DNA of 64,000 nucleotides from contig JANSYM010000001.1 of assembly GCA_024742355.1 (NCBI GenBank), positions 186,001 to 250,000 of the forward strand, given 5' to 3'. The notes beneath the pieces are model-generated. The model was not told the origin of the DNA and searched no databases. It was given only the letters and a program-made list of their open reading frames with translations. How positions within the stretch are numbered: position 1 is the stretch's first letter; every line of letters begins with the position of its first letter. Made by a program: the position numbers and the translations under genes. Positions 15,192-24,615 of the stretch are shown here, piece after piece. Source of the stretch: Hyphomonadaceae bacterium (GTDB taxonomy: Bacteria > Pseudomonadota > Alphaproteobacteria > Caulobacterales > Hyphomonadaceae).

Positions 15192-17503
15192 GCGACCGAG
15201 CTTTCCGGTTTCATTTGATGGTTCGGGATGGGCAGGAAGAAGCTGACCTGCGTGCCGCGGCCTTCTTCACTGGCAATCGTCAGACGTCCGCCATGCATTT
15301 CCGCGAATGACTTGGTCAGCGCCAGGCCGAGACCGGTGCCGTCAAAATTGCGATCGCGGGTGTCACTGACCTGCTCGAACGGTTCGCCCAGACGCGGCAG
15401 GGCATCGGCCGGAATACCAATGCCATTATCCCGCACAGCAATGCGCAGTTCGCTGCCTTTCTGATCGACCGTGACACGGATCTCGCCGCCTTTGTCGGTG
15501 AACTTGATGGCATTGGAGACCAGATTCAGGATCATCTGCCGGATCGCCCGATGATCGGCTTCGACCAGCGGCAAGCCGGAATTCGCAACCATTTTGAGGT
15601 CGATGTCTTTTTCTTCGGCGCGGCGGCGGATCATGCGGATGGCGGCGTCGACCGGATCGACAATATCGATCGGGTGCAGGTCGACGGTCATCTTGCCGGC
15701 TTCAATCTTCGCCATGTCGAGAATGTCGGTGATCATGTCCAGCAAATGCTTGCCCGAGGCGAGGATATCCTGCGCATAGCCTTTATACCGCTCATCGCCG
15801 AGCGGGCCGTACATCTCGTCGACCAGGATCTCAGAGAAGCCATTGATCGCATTTAGCGGCGTGCGCAATTCATGGCTCATATTGGCGAGGAAGGCGCTCT
15901 TGGAATTGGCCGAGCGTTCGGCTTTCTGCTTCTCGGATTTCAGGCTCTTGGCGAGATCGGCGGCTGTCGACTCAGACCGTTCAAGTTCCGCCACCAGTTT
16001 GCGCAAACGGCCTTGCTGCTTGGTCAGCTCGACCTCATTGCGGACATCACTGGAAACATCCAGGCCCATCGTGATCATGCCGCCGGACTTGGTCGCGCGC
16101 TCAACGATCTTGAACCATTGGCCATTCTTGATCTTGACGATTTCGGCGCGATCGTCGGCGGCATTCGGCCTCCGGTCGAGAATGTTCGCGGCTTGGGCCA
16201 GCATCACCGTGTCATAGCCCATACCGGTGCGCACGGTCGGTTCCAGGCCGAAGACTTTCAGGAAGGCCCGGTTCCAGTAGATCAGACGCTTGCGCGCGTC
16301 CCACAGAGCGAACGGTCCGGAAAAGCTCTCCAGCGCGCCGCGCAGGCGGTTCTCAGCCTGTTTGGTGCGCGCAATGGCGAGCTTCATCTCAGTGACATCG
16401 CGCAGCACGCCATTCAACTGTCCGCTCTGTTCATCCGGCTTGGCGCGCATGTCGAACCAGATCGTCTTGTCGACATTGGCAAAGACCTGGGAAATGAAGC
16501 CGCGCTCATGCAGCGTCGTGAGGGACTGTTCCATCGCATCGCGATGATCTTCATGCACGAAGCGCAGGATTTCCCTGGCCGAGAGCTCGATGTCGCCAGG
16601 CTCGCCCAGCAATTGGCCGGCTTCTTCGCTGAAGGTGAAACGATGGGTCTTGAAATTCCATGACCAGAACCCGGCTTTGGCCTGGTGCAGAACAGTTTTC
16701 AGAATCCGTCCAGCGCGGGTTGCTTCGCCTTCATAGGCCTCGGATTCCGTGCGTCTCTGTTCGAGCAGGCGAAACAGGCCGAGTATGGCGAGCGCCGGTC
16801 CGAGCAACAGAAAGGCATAGATGGCCAGTCCGACCAACGTCGAACGGGTCATGAAGGGGAACGCCGATTCCACACAGACCGACATGCTTGTGCGGGTCAC
16901 CGGCGAACAGGCGGCGACGAATTGCGACGAGCCATACTTGGCGCCGTCCAGTGTCTCCGGCTGCAATGAGATCGTCCGGGTGCCTTGCGCGACCGGAAGC
17001 CAGGAGTCGGCTGGGATAATTCCCAGGCGCGGCCCGCCGGAATCCGGATCAAAAACGACAACAATGTCTTGCGTGCGTGTCATCCCCGCCATTTGCGAGC
17101 GTGCCAACAAAGCGGACCCGGCCTCGCCAGCGTCGCGCAACCGGGACCCAGGATTGGCGGTCAGCGCATCGGTCAGGGTCACGACTGTGTCGAGATCGGG
17201 CTGCACACGGGCGGTCTGGGTTGGTGACCAACCAGCTTGGTAGCCAAGACGCATGGCCTGTTCGACGGCGATCACCTTGCCGCCGACATTTTCCGACACA
17301 GCGAGCGCCTCGCGATGGGCCTGGACCTGTTGGGCGGTCAGGTCGCGGGACCGGTCATCATAGGCTTTCAGACCGAGCGCGACGCCTTCGATGAGGATGA
17401 TCAGGCCGAGGGCTCTGGTCAGGCTGAGCGTTGGCCGTGACGATAACCGCCCGGCCTTCTGGGTTTTGCCAGATCGCGCCTGATGACGTGCCACAGCCCG
17501 CAC
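15188..17503 (-). CDS. membrane PAS histidine kinase, PleC-like
   Basis: The start is GTG 17503. The 771-residue protein has membrane helices near residues 28-46 and 222-246 enclosing a periplasmic sensor, two PAS domains (about 275-375 and 385-490), and the HisKA dimerisation helix with NMSHELRTPLNAINGFSEIL (His 544). The ATPase domain follows, with NLVSNAIKF, DNGIGI and GTGLGLAL. The HisKA motif and PAS layout resemble PleC and related cell-cycle kinases of Caulobacter relatives. PleC identity is inferred; no receiver domain is attached. It follows pepN on the same strand after 107 bases. Confidence 0.85.
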   Translation of the reverse strand: MRAVARHQARSGKTQKAGRLSSRPTLSLTRALGLIILIEGVALGLKAYDDRSRDLTAQQVQAHREALAVSENVGGKVIAVEQAMRLGYQAGWSPTQTARVQPDLDTVVTLTDALTANPGSRLRDAGEAGSALLARSQMAGMTRTQDIVVVFDPDSGGPRLGIIPADSWLPVAQGTRTISLQPETLDGAKYGSSQFVAACSPVTRTSMSVCVESAFPFMTRSTLVGLAIYAFLLLGPALAILGLFRLLEQRRTESEAYEGEATRAGRILKTVLHQAKAGFWSWNFKTHRFTFSEEAGQLLGEPGDIELSAREILRFVHEDHRDAMEQSLTTLHERGFISQVFANVDKTIWFDMRAKPDEQSGQLNGVLRDVTEMKLAIARTKQAENRLRGALESFSGPFALWDARKRLIYWNRAFLKVFGLEPTVRTGMGYDTVMLAQAANILDRRPNAADDRAEIVKIKNGQWFKIVERATKSGGMITMGLDVSSDVRNEVELTKQQGRLRKLVAELERSESTAADLAKSLKSEKQKAERSANSKSAFLANMSHELRTPLNAINGFSEILVDEMYGPLGDERYKGYAQDILASGKHLLDMITDILDMAKIEAGKMTVDLHPIDIVDPVDAAIRMIRRRAEEKDIDLKMVANSGLPLVEADHRAIRQMILNLVSNAIKFTDKGGEIRVTVDQKGSELRIAVRDNGIGIPADALPRLGEPFEQVSDTRDRNFDGTGLGLALTKSFAEMHGGRLTIASEEGRGTQVSFFLPIPNHQMKPESSVA

Positions 17504-17610
17504 CTTTCTGGGTGCGTCCCTGACGGACGCACTTCCACATCCGTCAGCTTTCGCGCCCGAAAGTTCAGGAACAGTTAACCACAGCGATGATTCTGTTAAG
17601 ATTTGCGGCG

Positions 17611-20175
17611 TTAGCCAAGGGTGCGCGTGATGATATCAGACGCGTTTTCTGAAAGATCCTTTTCCCTCAGCGCCTTAAGCGCGATCTCCGCTTCTGCGCG
17701 AGCTCGCGGTTCAAGCGATTTCCACTGCTCAAAGGCCGTCAGCAGGCGCGCCGCCAAAGCCGGGTTCTTCTCGTCGGCTTTTTCGATGACTTCTGTGACG
17801 AGGCGATAACCAGATCCATCCGGGACGTGGAAGGCCGCCAGATTCTGCATCGCGAAGACCGCAATGACGGATCGAACCCGGTTCGGGTTGCTGAGGTCAA
17901 AATCTGCATGCTGGATCAGAAGCTCAATGTCTGCGACGTCACCCGTCGCGGCCTGCACCGCGAACCATTTGTCCATGACCAGCGGATTACTCGACCATTT
18001 GTCCGCAAACGCGCTGAGGCAGCTGGCCTTGCTCGGACCATCGGCGGTGGCAAGGGCGCGCAGGGCGGACAGGCTTTCGGTCATGTTTTCCGCGCTTTCG
18101 AACACGTCGAGAAGCGAAGGATCCGAGCTTTCGCCTAGAGCACCGAGCAGCGTCAGCATGGCGCTGCGCAGAGCGCGCGTGCCGGACTGGACCGCGTCTG
18201 GCTTGAACGGCGCCGGCGAGGCTTCGGCCAGGATCGTCGCTGCGTCGCCTGAAAGCTCAGTGGCAAGGGCGCGCTGGACCTGTTTGCGGGCATCGCTAAG
18301 CGCGGTTGGGTCAGCGGGGACATGTTCGAGGAACAATTCGCCAATGTCCGGCAGGCGTGTCAGCAAAGCCGCGAAGGCCGGGTCGCCGGCATTGGCCCGG
18401 ACCGCGGCCGCAATGGCTGAGACCACGTCCGCATCGGGTCCGGATTTCTGATCATAAGCGATTGCGAGAATGTCTTTTTTTACCAGCGATTGCAGGCTGT
18501 TCCATTGATTGAACGGATCGTCATCAAGCTGCGCCAGCGCGAGGACCTGCGCATCATCAATCTGGTGGTCGAGGCGTATCGGGGCGGAGAAGCCGCGATT
18601 GAGCGAGACCAGCGGACGCGCCGTCTGACCACTGACGCGCCAGACCAGCTCATCACTGTCGAGGATCAATGTCAGCTCTTCAACCTTGTCGCCATTCGGT
18701 GCGAAGGCGGCGGCGCGGATTGGCATGGGCAGCGCGGTCGGCGCGTCATTGCCGGGCGTCTTGGGATTGGACTGACTGAGCATCACGGTCAGCGTGCCAC
18801 TATCTTCGTCCCAGATTTCGGTGGCGCTGACCGTCGGCGTCCCCGGCTGGCTGTACCAGCGCCGGAAATTGGCCAGGTCCTCGCCGCTGGCCTCCTCGAA
18901 ACAGGCATAGAAATGTTCGATCGTCGTCGCCTCGCCATCATGGCGATCGAAATAGATCTGCATGCCGTTCGCGAATGTCTCGTCGCCGATCAGCGTCTTG
19001 AGCATGCGGATCAGCTCCGCCCCTTTCTCGTAGACGGTTGCGGTGTAGAGATTGTCGATGCTGGCATAGCTGTCCGGGCGTACCTGGTGCGCGAGCGGGC
19101 CGGCATCTTCGGCGAACTGGCGGGCGCGCAGGCGGATGACATCCTTGATCCGCTGCACCGGACGCGAGCGCATGTCAGCGCTGAATTCCTGGTCGCGGAA
19201 GACGGTCAGGCCTTCTTTCAGGCAGAGCTGGAACCAGTCCCGGCAGGTGATGCGATTGCCGGTCCAGTTGTGGAAATATTCGTGCCCGACAATGCTCTCA
19301 ATCGCCTCGAAATCTGCGTCCGTTGCGGTCGCCTCGTCGGCCAGCACATAGGCGGAGTTGAAGATGTTGAGGCCCTTGTTCTCCATCGCGCCGAAATTGA
19401 AATCGCGCACCGCCACAATGTTGAAGACGCCGAGATCATATTCGCGGGCGAACACCTCTTCGTCCCACTTCATCGAAGCTTTCAGGCTCTCCATCGCCCA
19501 GGCCGCGCGGTCGCCATCGCCTTTATCGACGTGTACGGCAAGATCGACCTCAGCGCCGCCCATGGTCGTGAACGTGTCGCGGTAAATGTCATAATCCCCG
19601 GCGCATAGCGCAAACAGGTAAGACGGTTTCAGGTGCGGATCGTCCCACTCGGCAAAATGGCGGCCATTATCGAGCGCGCCGCTGTCGCCGGGGGTGCCGT
19701 TCGAGAGCAGGACCGGGTACTTGTCCTGGTCTGCCTCCAGACGGACCTTGAACCGGCTCATCACATCCGGACGGTCCGGCCAGAATGTGATGCGGCGAAA
19801 GCCGACACTCTCGCACTGCGTGCAAAACCGGTCGCCGGAAATGTAGAGGCCGGATAGCGCGGTGTTCGCCGAAGGGTCGATGGTGACAATTGTCTCGAGC
19901 GTGAACGTGTCCGGGACATCGCTCAGGGTCAGGGTCTCTTCGCCCAGTTCATAGGAATCGTCGCGCAGTTTCGCACCATTGAGTCTGATTTCGTCCAGTT
20001 TCAGCTGCACTCCGTCCAGCTGCAGCGGCCCCTCTGACAGCCTCCGCACCGCCATTTTGGTGTGAACCTTGGTCGCTGCGAGCGCGAGGTCGAACACCAT
20101 TTCCACCTGATCGATCGCAAATGGATAAGGCGCATAATCGGAAAGCTTGATCTGAACCGGCGTTTCTGTGCGCAT
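17611..20175 (-). CDS. pepN: aminopeptidase N (M1 metallopeptidase)
   Basis: From ATG 20175 the product has 854 residues, slightly shorter than E. coli PepN. It shows the zinc site HEYFHNWTGNR followed 18 residues later by the third ligand Glu in KEGLTVF, the exopeptidase GAMEN motif as FGAMENKGLN, and FSADMRSRPVQRI typical of the PepN branch of M1 enzymes. It removes N-terminal amino acids from peptides in the cytoplasm. No signal peptide is seen. The open frame extends to 20232 but lacks a good ribosome site there. Confidence 0.93.
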   Translation of the reverse strand: MRTETPVQIKLSDYAPYPFAIDQVEMVFDLALAATKVHTKMAVRRLSEGPLQLDGVQLKLDEIRLNGAKLRDDSYELGEETLTLSDVPDTFTLETIVTIDPSANTALSGLYISGDRFCTQCESVGFRRITFWPDRPDVMSRFKVRLEADQDKYPVLLSNGTPGDSGALDNGRHFAEWDDPHLKPSYLFALCAGDYDIYRDTFTTMGGAEVDLAVHVDKGDGDRAAWAMESLKASMKWDEEVFAREYDLGVFNIVAVRDFNFGAMENKGLNIFNSAYVLADEATATDADFEAIESIVGHEYFHNWTGNRITCRDWFQLCLKEGLTVFRDQEFSADMRSRPVQRIKDVIRLRARQFAEDAGPLAHQVRPDSYASIDNLYTATVYEKGAELIRMLKTLIGDETFANGMQIYFDRHDGEATTIEHFYACFEEASGEDLANFRRWYSQPGTPTVSATEIWDEDSGTLTVMLSQSNPKTPGNDAPTALPMPIRAAAFAPNGDKVEELTLILDSDELVWRVSGQTARPLVSLNRGFSAPIRLDHQIDDAQVLALAQLDDDPFNQWNSLQSLVKKDILAIAYDQKSGPDADVVSAIAAAVRANAGDPAFAALLTRLPDIGELFLEHVPADPTALSDARKQVQRALATELSGDAATILAEASPAPFKPDAVQSGTRALRSAMLTLLGALGESSDPSLLDVFESAENMTESLSALRALATADGPSKASCLSAFADKWSSNPLVMDKWFAVQAATGDVADIELLIQHADFDLSNPNRVRSVIAVFAMQNLAAFHVPDGSGYRLVTEVIEKADEKNPALAARLLTAFEQWKSLEPRARAEAEIALKALREKDLSENASDIITRTLG

Positions 20176-20354
20176 AGCAGGACCTTTCTGACGTCGTTCT
20201 ATCCCATGTAGACATCCGACAAATGCTTGCAATCACGCGTACGCACTCAGCCGCGTTTTTCCCGACGAAACCCTACCGTGGCGTCACGGGTTTCCGTGCA
20301 CGTCAACCGCGCTATTGTCTCGGTCATAGAAAGTGACAGGGAGGCCGGTGGGCC

Positions 20355-21470
20355 ATGAACTTTGATTTCTCCGATGATCAGAAATTCCTCGGGAATGAAG
20401 CGCGTAAATTCCTCGACGGGGAATGCACGACGCAACATGTCCGCGAGGTCTTGAACGATGAAGATAAGAGCCACCACGAAGGTGTCTGGCAAAAAGTAAA
20501 AGAGATGGGATGGCTGGGCACAGCGATCCCCGAAGAATATGGCGGCCTCGGCCTCGGCGCTCTGGAACAGTGCGTCCTCGCCGAAGAGATGGGCCGCGCC
20601 CTGGCCCCCGTCCCGTATGCGAGCTCCGTCTATTTCTTCGCGGAAGGCGTTCTGATGGCTGGCAGTGAAGCGCAAAAAAGCGCTATTCTTCCGGGGGTTG
20701 CGAGCGGTGACATCATCGGCTGCTATGCCGCCAGCGAAGGTCCCGGCAACCCGGATGCGGCGAACCTGTCTGTTTCGTTTGATGGCAGCAAGGTCAGTGG
20801 CACCAAGGTTCCCGTGACCGATGGAGACATCGCCACGCACGCCATCGTGCTCGCCAAAGAGGGCAGCGGCGCCAGCCTGGTGCTCGTCGACCTGAGCGGC
20901 GACGGCGTGTCGCGCAAATCGGTCAAGACGCTGGAGCCGACCCGCAGCCATGCTGAAATCACCTTTGACGGTGCCGCCGGCGAGCGTCTTGGTGACGCCG
21001 GTGCTGGCGCTGACCTGAACGATGCGATCCTGAACCGCGCCGCCATCCTGCTGGCATTCGAACAGCTCGGCGGCGCCACACGCTGCCTGGAAATGGCGAC
21101 CGACTATGCCAAGGAACGCTACGCTTTCGGCCGTCCAATCGGCGGCAATCAGGCGATCAAGCACAAGCTCGCTGACATGTATGTCAAAAACGAAGTGGCA
21201 CGTTCCAACTGCTATTACGGCGCCTGGGCACTATCGACCGATGCGGCGGAATTGCCGGAAGCGGCTGCCGCGTCGCGCCTGGCCGCCAGTGAAGCCTTTT
21301 GGTTCGCGTCGAAAGAAAACATCCAGACCCATGGCGGCATGGGCTTTACCTGGGAAGTGGACTGCCACCTGTTCTACCGGCGCGCCAAACTGCTCGCCGT
21401 GCAGGCAGGTGCCCCGAAGGTCTGGAAAGAAAAACTCGTCCGCGCACTTGAACTCAAGAACGCGGCATAA
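20355..21470 (+). CDS. acyl-CoA dehydrogenase, probable non-catalytic partner subunit
   Basis: The 371-residue acyl-CoA dehydrogenase-fold protein has AIPEEYGGLGLG near residues 58-69, an FAD-binding YAASEGPGN region, the helix YAKERYAFGRPIGGNQAIKHKLADM, and a C-terminal HGGMGFTWE. At the isovaleryl-CoA-dehydrogenase-type base position it has Asn (LNRAAILL) instead of Glu, and I see no YEGT-type base, so it may lack its own catalytic Glu (my alignment by eye). It lies 17 bases before a second dehydrogenase gene. This layout recalls mixed-subunit steroid or side-chain dehydrogenases (inference). Confidence 0.8.
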   Translation: MNFDFSDDQKFLGNEARKFLDGECTTQHVREVLNDEDKSHHEGVWQKVKEMGWLGTAIPEEYGGLGLGALEQCVLAEEMGRALAPVPYASSVYFFAEGVLMAGSEAQKSAILPGVASGDIIGCYAASEGPGNPDAANLSVSFDGSKVSGTKVPVTDGDIATHAIVLAKEGSGASLVLVDLSGDGVSRKSVKTLEPTRSHAEITFDGAAGERLGDAGAGADLNDAILNRAAILLAFEQLGGATRCLEMATDYAKERYAFGRPIGGNQAIKHKLADMYVKNEVARSNCYYGAWALSTDAAELPEAAAASRLAASEAFWFASKENIQTHGGMGFTWEVDCHLFYRRAKLLAVQAGAPKVWKEKLVRALELKNAA

Positions 21471-21487
21471 GGGACGGAGAGACGAAA

Positions 21488-22690
21488 ATGGATTTCAACG
21501 ATACCCCCGAAGAAGCAGAATTCCGCGCTGAAGCGCGCACTTTCCTGGAAAAACACCTGGAGCCAAAAGGGGCCAAACCCCTGCGCCAGCGTGTCTCCGG
21601 CGAAGAGTTCATGAAGCGCGCCAAGCAATGGCAGGCTGAAAAAGCCAAGGCCGGCTATGCCAAGATTACCTGGCCGAAAGAGATGGGCGGGCGCGGCGGC
21701 ACGCCAATGCAACAGGTTATCTGGGGCCAGGAAGAGGGCAAGTTCGACTCGCCCGGCGGCCCGTTCACCATCGGACTCGGCATGTGCATCCCGACCGTGA
21801 TCGCGTTCGGCTCTGACGAACACAAGAAGCGCTATGTCCAGAAAGCTCTGATGGGCGAGGAAATCTGGTGCCAGCTATTCTCGGAACCATCTGCGGGCTC
21901 AGACGTGGCGGGCCTGAAGACCCGCGCTGTGAAAGACGGCGACGAGTGGGTCATCAATGGCCAGAAGGTCTGGACCTCCGGCGCGCATTATTCCGATTAT
22001 GGCATCCTGCTGGTCCGCACCGACCCGAAAGCGGCCAAGCATAAAGGCCTGACCATGTTCATCGTGAACATGAAGCAGGACGGCGTCGAAGCGCGCCCGA
22101 TCCACCAGGCCTCAGGCGGCCGGGAGTTCAATGAAGTGTATTTCACCGATGTCCGCATTCCGGACAGCGACCGCCTCGGCGAGGTTGGTCAGGGCTGGAA
22201 GGTTGCGATCGTGACGCTGATGAATGAACGTCTCGCGGTCGGCGGATCGCCTGGTCCGGATTGGGCCGAGATCATGAACTACGCCAAGGATGTCGGGACG
22301 ATCAGCGATGCTGCGTTCCGCGACAAGCTCGCTGACTGGTATGTCGCTGCACAAGGCTACAAGCTGACCAAGCTGCGCACGCAGACGGCGCTGTCCAAGG
22401 GCCAGACGCCGGGACCTGAAAACTCCATTGGCAAGATCATCACCGCCAATCAGCTGCAGGATATCTGTAACTCGGCCATCGAAATGCAGGACCATTATGG
22501 CCTGATGACCGGCGATGAGATGCCAGCCGATGGTCTGTTTCAGCAGAGCTTCATGTGGGCCCCAGGCCTGCGGATTGCGGGCGGTACGGATGAAATTCTC
22601 AAGAACATCATTGCCGAGCGCGTTCTTGGCCTGCCGCAGGACGTCCGGGTCGACAAGGACATCCCGTTCGATGAGATGAAGTCGGGCTAG
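21488..22690 (+). CDS. acyl-CoA dehydrogenase, probable catalytic subunit
   Basis: The 400-residue protein has TWPKEMGGRGGTPMQQ near residue 60, QLFSEPSAGSDVAGLKTRA near 133-150, WTSGAHYSDYGILL for FAD and substrate, and the C-terminal GGTDEILKNIIAERVLG. The usual YEGT Glu is replaced by Gly (AGGT), but Glu 247 in LMNERLAVGG stands at the alternative base position used by isovaleryl-CoA dehydrogenase-type enzymes. It therefore probably supplies the base for a complex with the upstream subunit (inference). A ribosome site GGGACGGAGAGACGAAA precedes ATG 21488. Confidence 0.85.
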   Translation: MDFNDTPEEAEFRAEARTFLEKHLEPKGAKPLRQRVSGEEFMKRAKQWQAEKAKAGYAKITWPKEMGGRGGTPMQQVIWGQEEGKFDSPGGPFTIGLGMCIPTVIAFGSDEHKKRYVQKALMGEEIWCQLFSEPSAGSDVAGLKTRAVKDGDEWVINGQKVWTSGAHYSDYGILLVRTDPKAAKHKGLTMFIVNMKQDGVEARPIHQASGGREFNEVYFTDVRIPDSDRLGEVGQGWKVAIVTLMNERLAVGGSPGPDWAEIMNYAKDVGTISDAAFRDKLADWYVAAQGYKLTKLRTQTALSKGQTPGPENSIGKIITANQLQDICNSAIEMQDHYGLMTGDEMPADGLFQQSFMWAPGLRIAGGTDEILKNIIAERVLGLPQDVRVDKDIPFDEMKSG

Positions 22691-22795
22691 CCGAAACTGT
22701 AACAGGGGCTGCGATTGACGCGGCGCCTGTCACATCCGGTAATTCAACCTTAACGAGAAATATCGTAACTTTGCTCGATTAGAGAGAAGTTTCCG

Positions 22796-23149
22796 ATGTT
22801 TTCGTCCAAGTCGAAAGCGAAAATAGATCTTGATCGCGCGCAAGGGTCCACCGCCCGGGCGCCGATCCCTGTGCTGCGCCCGCAGTCGGAAAAGCGACGC
22901 GGCGAACGCAAAGGGGTGTGGTGTGTCTGCACGCTCTATTCTCAGGACGGCGCGACCTGGGAGGGCATCATTCTGGATGTCTCCAAATCAGGTGCGCGCA
23001 TCCGTCGCCGAACGCGCGGCACGCTCCCGCCCATCGTCAAGATCAAAGCCTCGCGCATCGGGTTGGCCCGATTCGCCCGGGTGGTCTGGCAGACCACATT
23101 TGATGCTGGCCTGGAATTTGTGGCGCCGGCGAAAAAGAAGCCTCGTTGA
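22796..23149 (+). CDS. PilZ-domain protein, probable c-di-GMP sensor
   Basis: The product has 117 residues and one domain. It shows both PilZ signatures: the RxxxR motif as RRGER at residues 34-38 and D-x-S-x-x-G as DVSKSGARI at 61-69. These bind cyclic di-GMP in characterised members. A short basic, Lys-rich N-terminus precedes the domain. As a stand-alone PilZ protein it may control motility, pili or polysaccharide; the window also contains a full Flp pilus locus but not adjacent. It has its own promoter region of about 100 bases. Confidence 0.85.
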   Translation: MFSSKSKAKIDLDRAQGSTARAPIPVLRPQSEKRRGERKGVWCVCTLYSQDGATWEGIILDVSKSGARIRRRTRGTLPPIVKIKASRIGLARFARVVWQTTFDAGLEFVAPAKKKPR

Positions 23150-23178
23150 TCCGCTACACGCCATGGTAGGGTGAACGG

Positions 23179-23517
23179 ATGACACGTGATCAGCTCATCG
23201 ACCTGTTTGAACAAGCGATTGCCGCAGCTGCTGGAATTGACCGCAAAGGCAAGGCCAATCCTTACACATCCGCGAACGGGCACATGTTCAGTCAGATCAA
23301 CAAGGATGATCAGCTGGGCATCCGCTTGCCAAAACCGCGTCAGAAAGAGCTCCTGGACGAATACGGAGCAGGCCCGTTCAAGTCCTATGGCGCGACCATG
23401 CGCGATTATGTCTGTCTGACCGATGAAATGTTGAATACGCCAGGCTTCGTTACAGCGTTGCTTCTGGAAGGCCTCGCCTTCGTTTCAACCATGCCGCCAG
23501 GCGGTAAAAAGAAATAG
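23179..23517 (+). CDS. TfoX/Sxy N-domain-like small protein
   Basis: The 112-residue product has the pattern KANPYTSANGHMFSQINKDDQLGIRLP, then KSYGATMRDYVCLTDEML, and ends in a Lys-rich tail. This fits the TfoX N-terminal domain family of small proteins, many of which are stand-alone and uncharacterised. No DNA-uptake genes are nearby, so a role in competence is not supported. It lies 29 bases after the PilZ gene and could share its transcript. Confidence 0.7.
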   Translation: MTRDQLIDLFEQAIAAAAGIDRKGKANPYTSANGHMFSQINKDDQLGIRLPKPRQKELLDEYGAGPFKSYGATMRDYVCLTDEMLNTPGFVTALLLEGLAFVSTMPPGGKKK

Positions 23518-23522
23518 CTCTG

Positions 23523-24008
23523 TCAGTACACGCCCATAGCCAGGCCTGCGGCCAAAGCGCTGGCGAGCGCGCGGCATTTGTCCAACTCGCTTTCGGGAAT
23601 GGACTTTTGCGCCAGGATCTCCGCCTCTGTCTGTGCGTGTGTGCAGATGATCAGCGGTTCCTGCACGGTCTTCAGGCGCCAGCCTGTGGCAATTCTCGCG
23701 AGCTGACGGACAGCATTCTCGCCGTCTGATCCGGCACAGATCATCTGAGCGTACGGCCGACCTTCAAGCTGCCCCAACACCGGATAATAGCAGCGATCAA
23801 AAAACTCCTTCATCGCACCCGAGAGCGCGGCGAGGTTTTCGGGGGCGGCGAACAGATAGCCATCCGCAGCCAGCAGATCCTCCGGACTCGTTTTTTCAGC
23901 GCGCAAAAGGCGGGTCTCTGTTTCCGCCTCGGCCGCCGTCTTGGCCGCGTGCGCCATTTGCCGGGCGCCGCCCGTTCGGGAGTGGTAGACGATGAGCAGA
24001 GTAGCCAT
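23523..24008 (-). CDS. flavodoxin-like NAD(P)H-dependent FMN reductase family protein
   Basis: The 161-residue product begins with LLIVYHSRTGGARQMA, the FMN phosphate-binding loop of flavodoxin-type proteins, and has FAAPENLAALSGAMKEFFDR near residues 53-71, matching the second FMN loop. It is cytoplasmic, with no signal. Such proteins bind FMN and act in electron transfer or quinone reduction. Its stop is six bases from the end of the convergent TfoX-like gene. Confidence 0.8.
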   Translation of the reverse strand: MATLLIVYHSRTGGARQMAHAAKTAAEAETETRLLRAEKTSPEDLLAADGYLFAAPENLAALSGAMKEFFDRCYYPVLGQLEGRPYAQMICAGSDGENAVRQLARIATGWRLKTVQEPLIICTHAQTEAEILAQKSIPESELDKCRALASALAAGLAMGVY

Positions 24009-24103
24009 GCGCTCTTCTATCTCATCCGGGCGTCAGGCCAAGGGGGCGTGGCTTCGGCTAGTTTCTTGTCCGAGCATCTCACGAATCACGGCACGAAGGC
24101 GGC

Positions 24104-24571
24104 ATGAAATGGATTATGCTCCCTGTCTTTCTCGTCGTGGTTGCTTGTGCTGATCCGCAGGCGGCGACGATCACCACCGAGCCTGCCTCGTCGATCTACT
24201 GGTCTGATGGCGATAGTGGACGCATTGATGGCATGAAGTTCCGCCTTGCCAATGTCGACGCACCTGAAACCGGCGGCGTCGGTGCCCGCGGCGGCGCCAA
24301 ATGCGAAGCCGAGCGTGAGATCGGATTCGATGCCAAGGCCTTCATGGTTGAGCTCACCCGTGACGCTGAGCTCGTCATTACCAGCAATTCCGGGCCGGAT
24401 CGCTATGAACGCGAGGTCATCACACTGGCCGCCAATGGCGTCGATGTAGGCGAGGCCGGGATCGAGGCCGGGCACCTCGGCCCATGGCCGCACAAGGGGC
24501 GGCGGGCGCTGGCCAAGAAGCCGGATTGGTGCAGTATGCTTGGGGTTACCGAGCGCCCTACCCAGGAGTGA
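24104..24571 (+). CDS. secreted SNase-like (thermonuclease-fold) protein
   Basis: The signal peptide ends in VVVAC, so the product is possibly a lipoprotein (Cys 15). The core has the staphylococcal-nuclease pattern DGDSGRIDGMKFRLANVDAPE near residues 35-55, then GAKCEAER and SGPDRYEREV. The usual first catalytic Arg of thermonuclease lies near the RLANVDAPE strand, and other catalytic residues appear partly kept, so activity is plausible but uncertain. At 155 residues it is of normal length. It is the first of three consecutive rightward genes for exported proteins. Confidence 0.7.
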   Translation: MKWIMLPVFLVVVACADPQAATITTEPASSIYWSDGDSGRIDGMKFRLANVDAPETGGVGARGGAKCEAEREIGFDAKAFMVELTRDAELVITSNSGPDRYEREVITLAANGVDVGEAGIEAGHLGPWPHKGRRALAKKPDWCSMLGVTERPTQE

Positions 24572-24615
24572 TGTTCCAGCCTAGAATGCTGTTCAGACAG
24601 GAAGGGACCCCCGAC

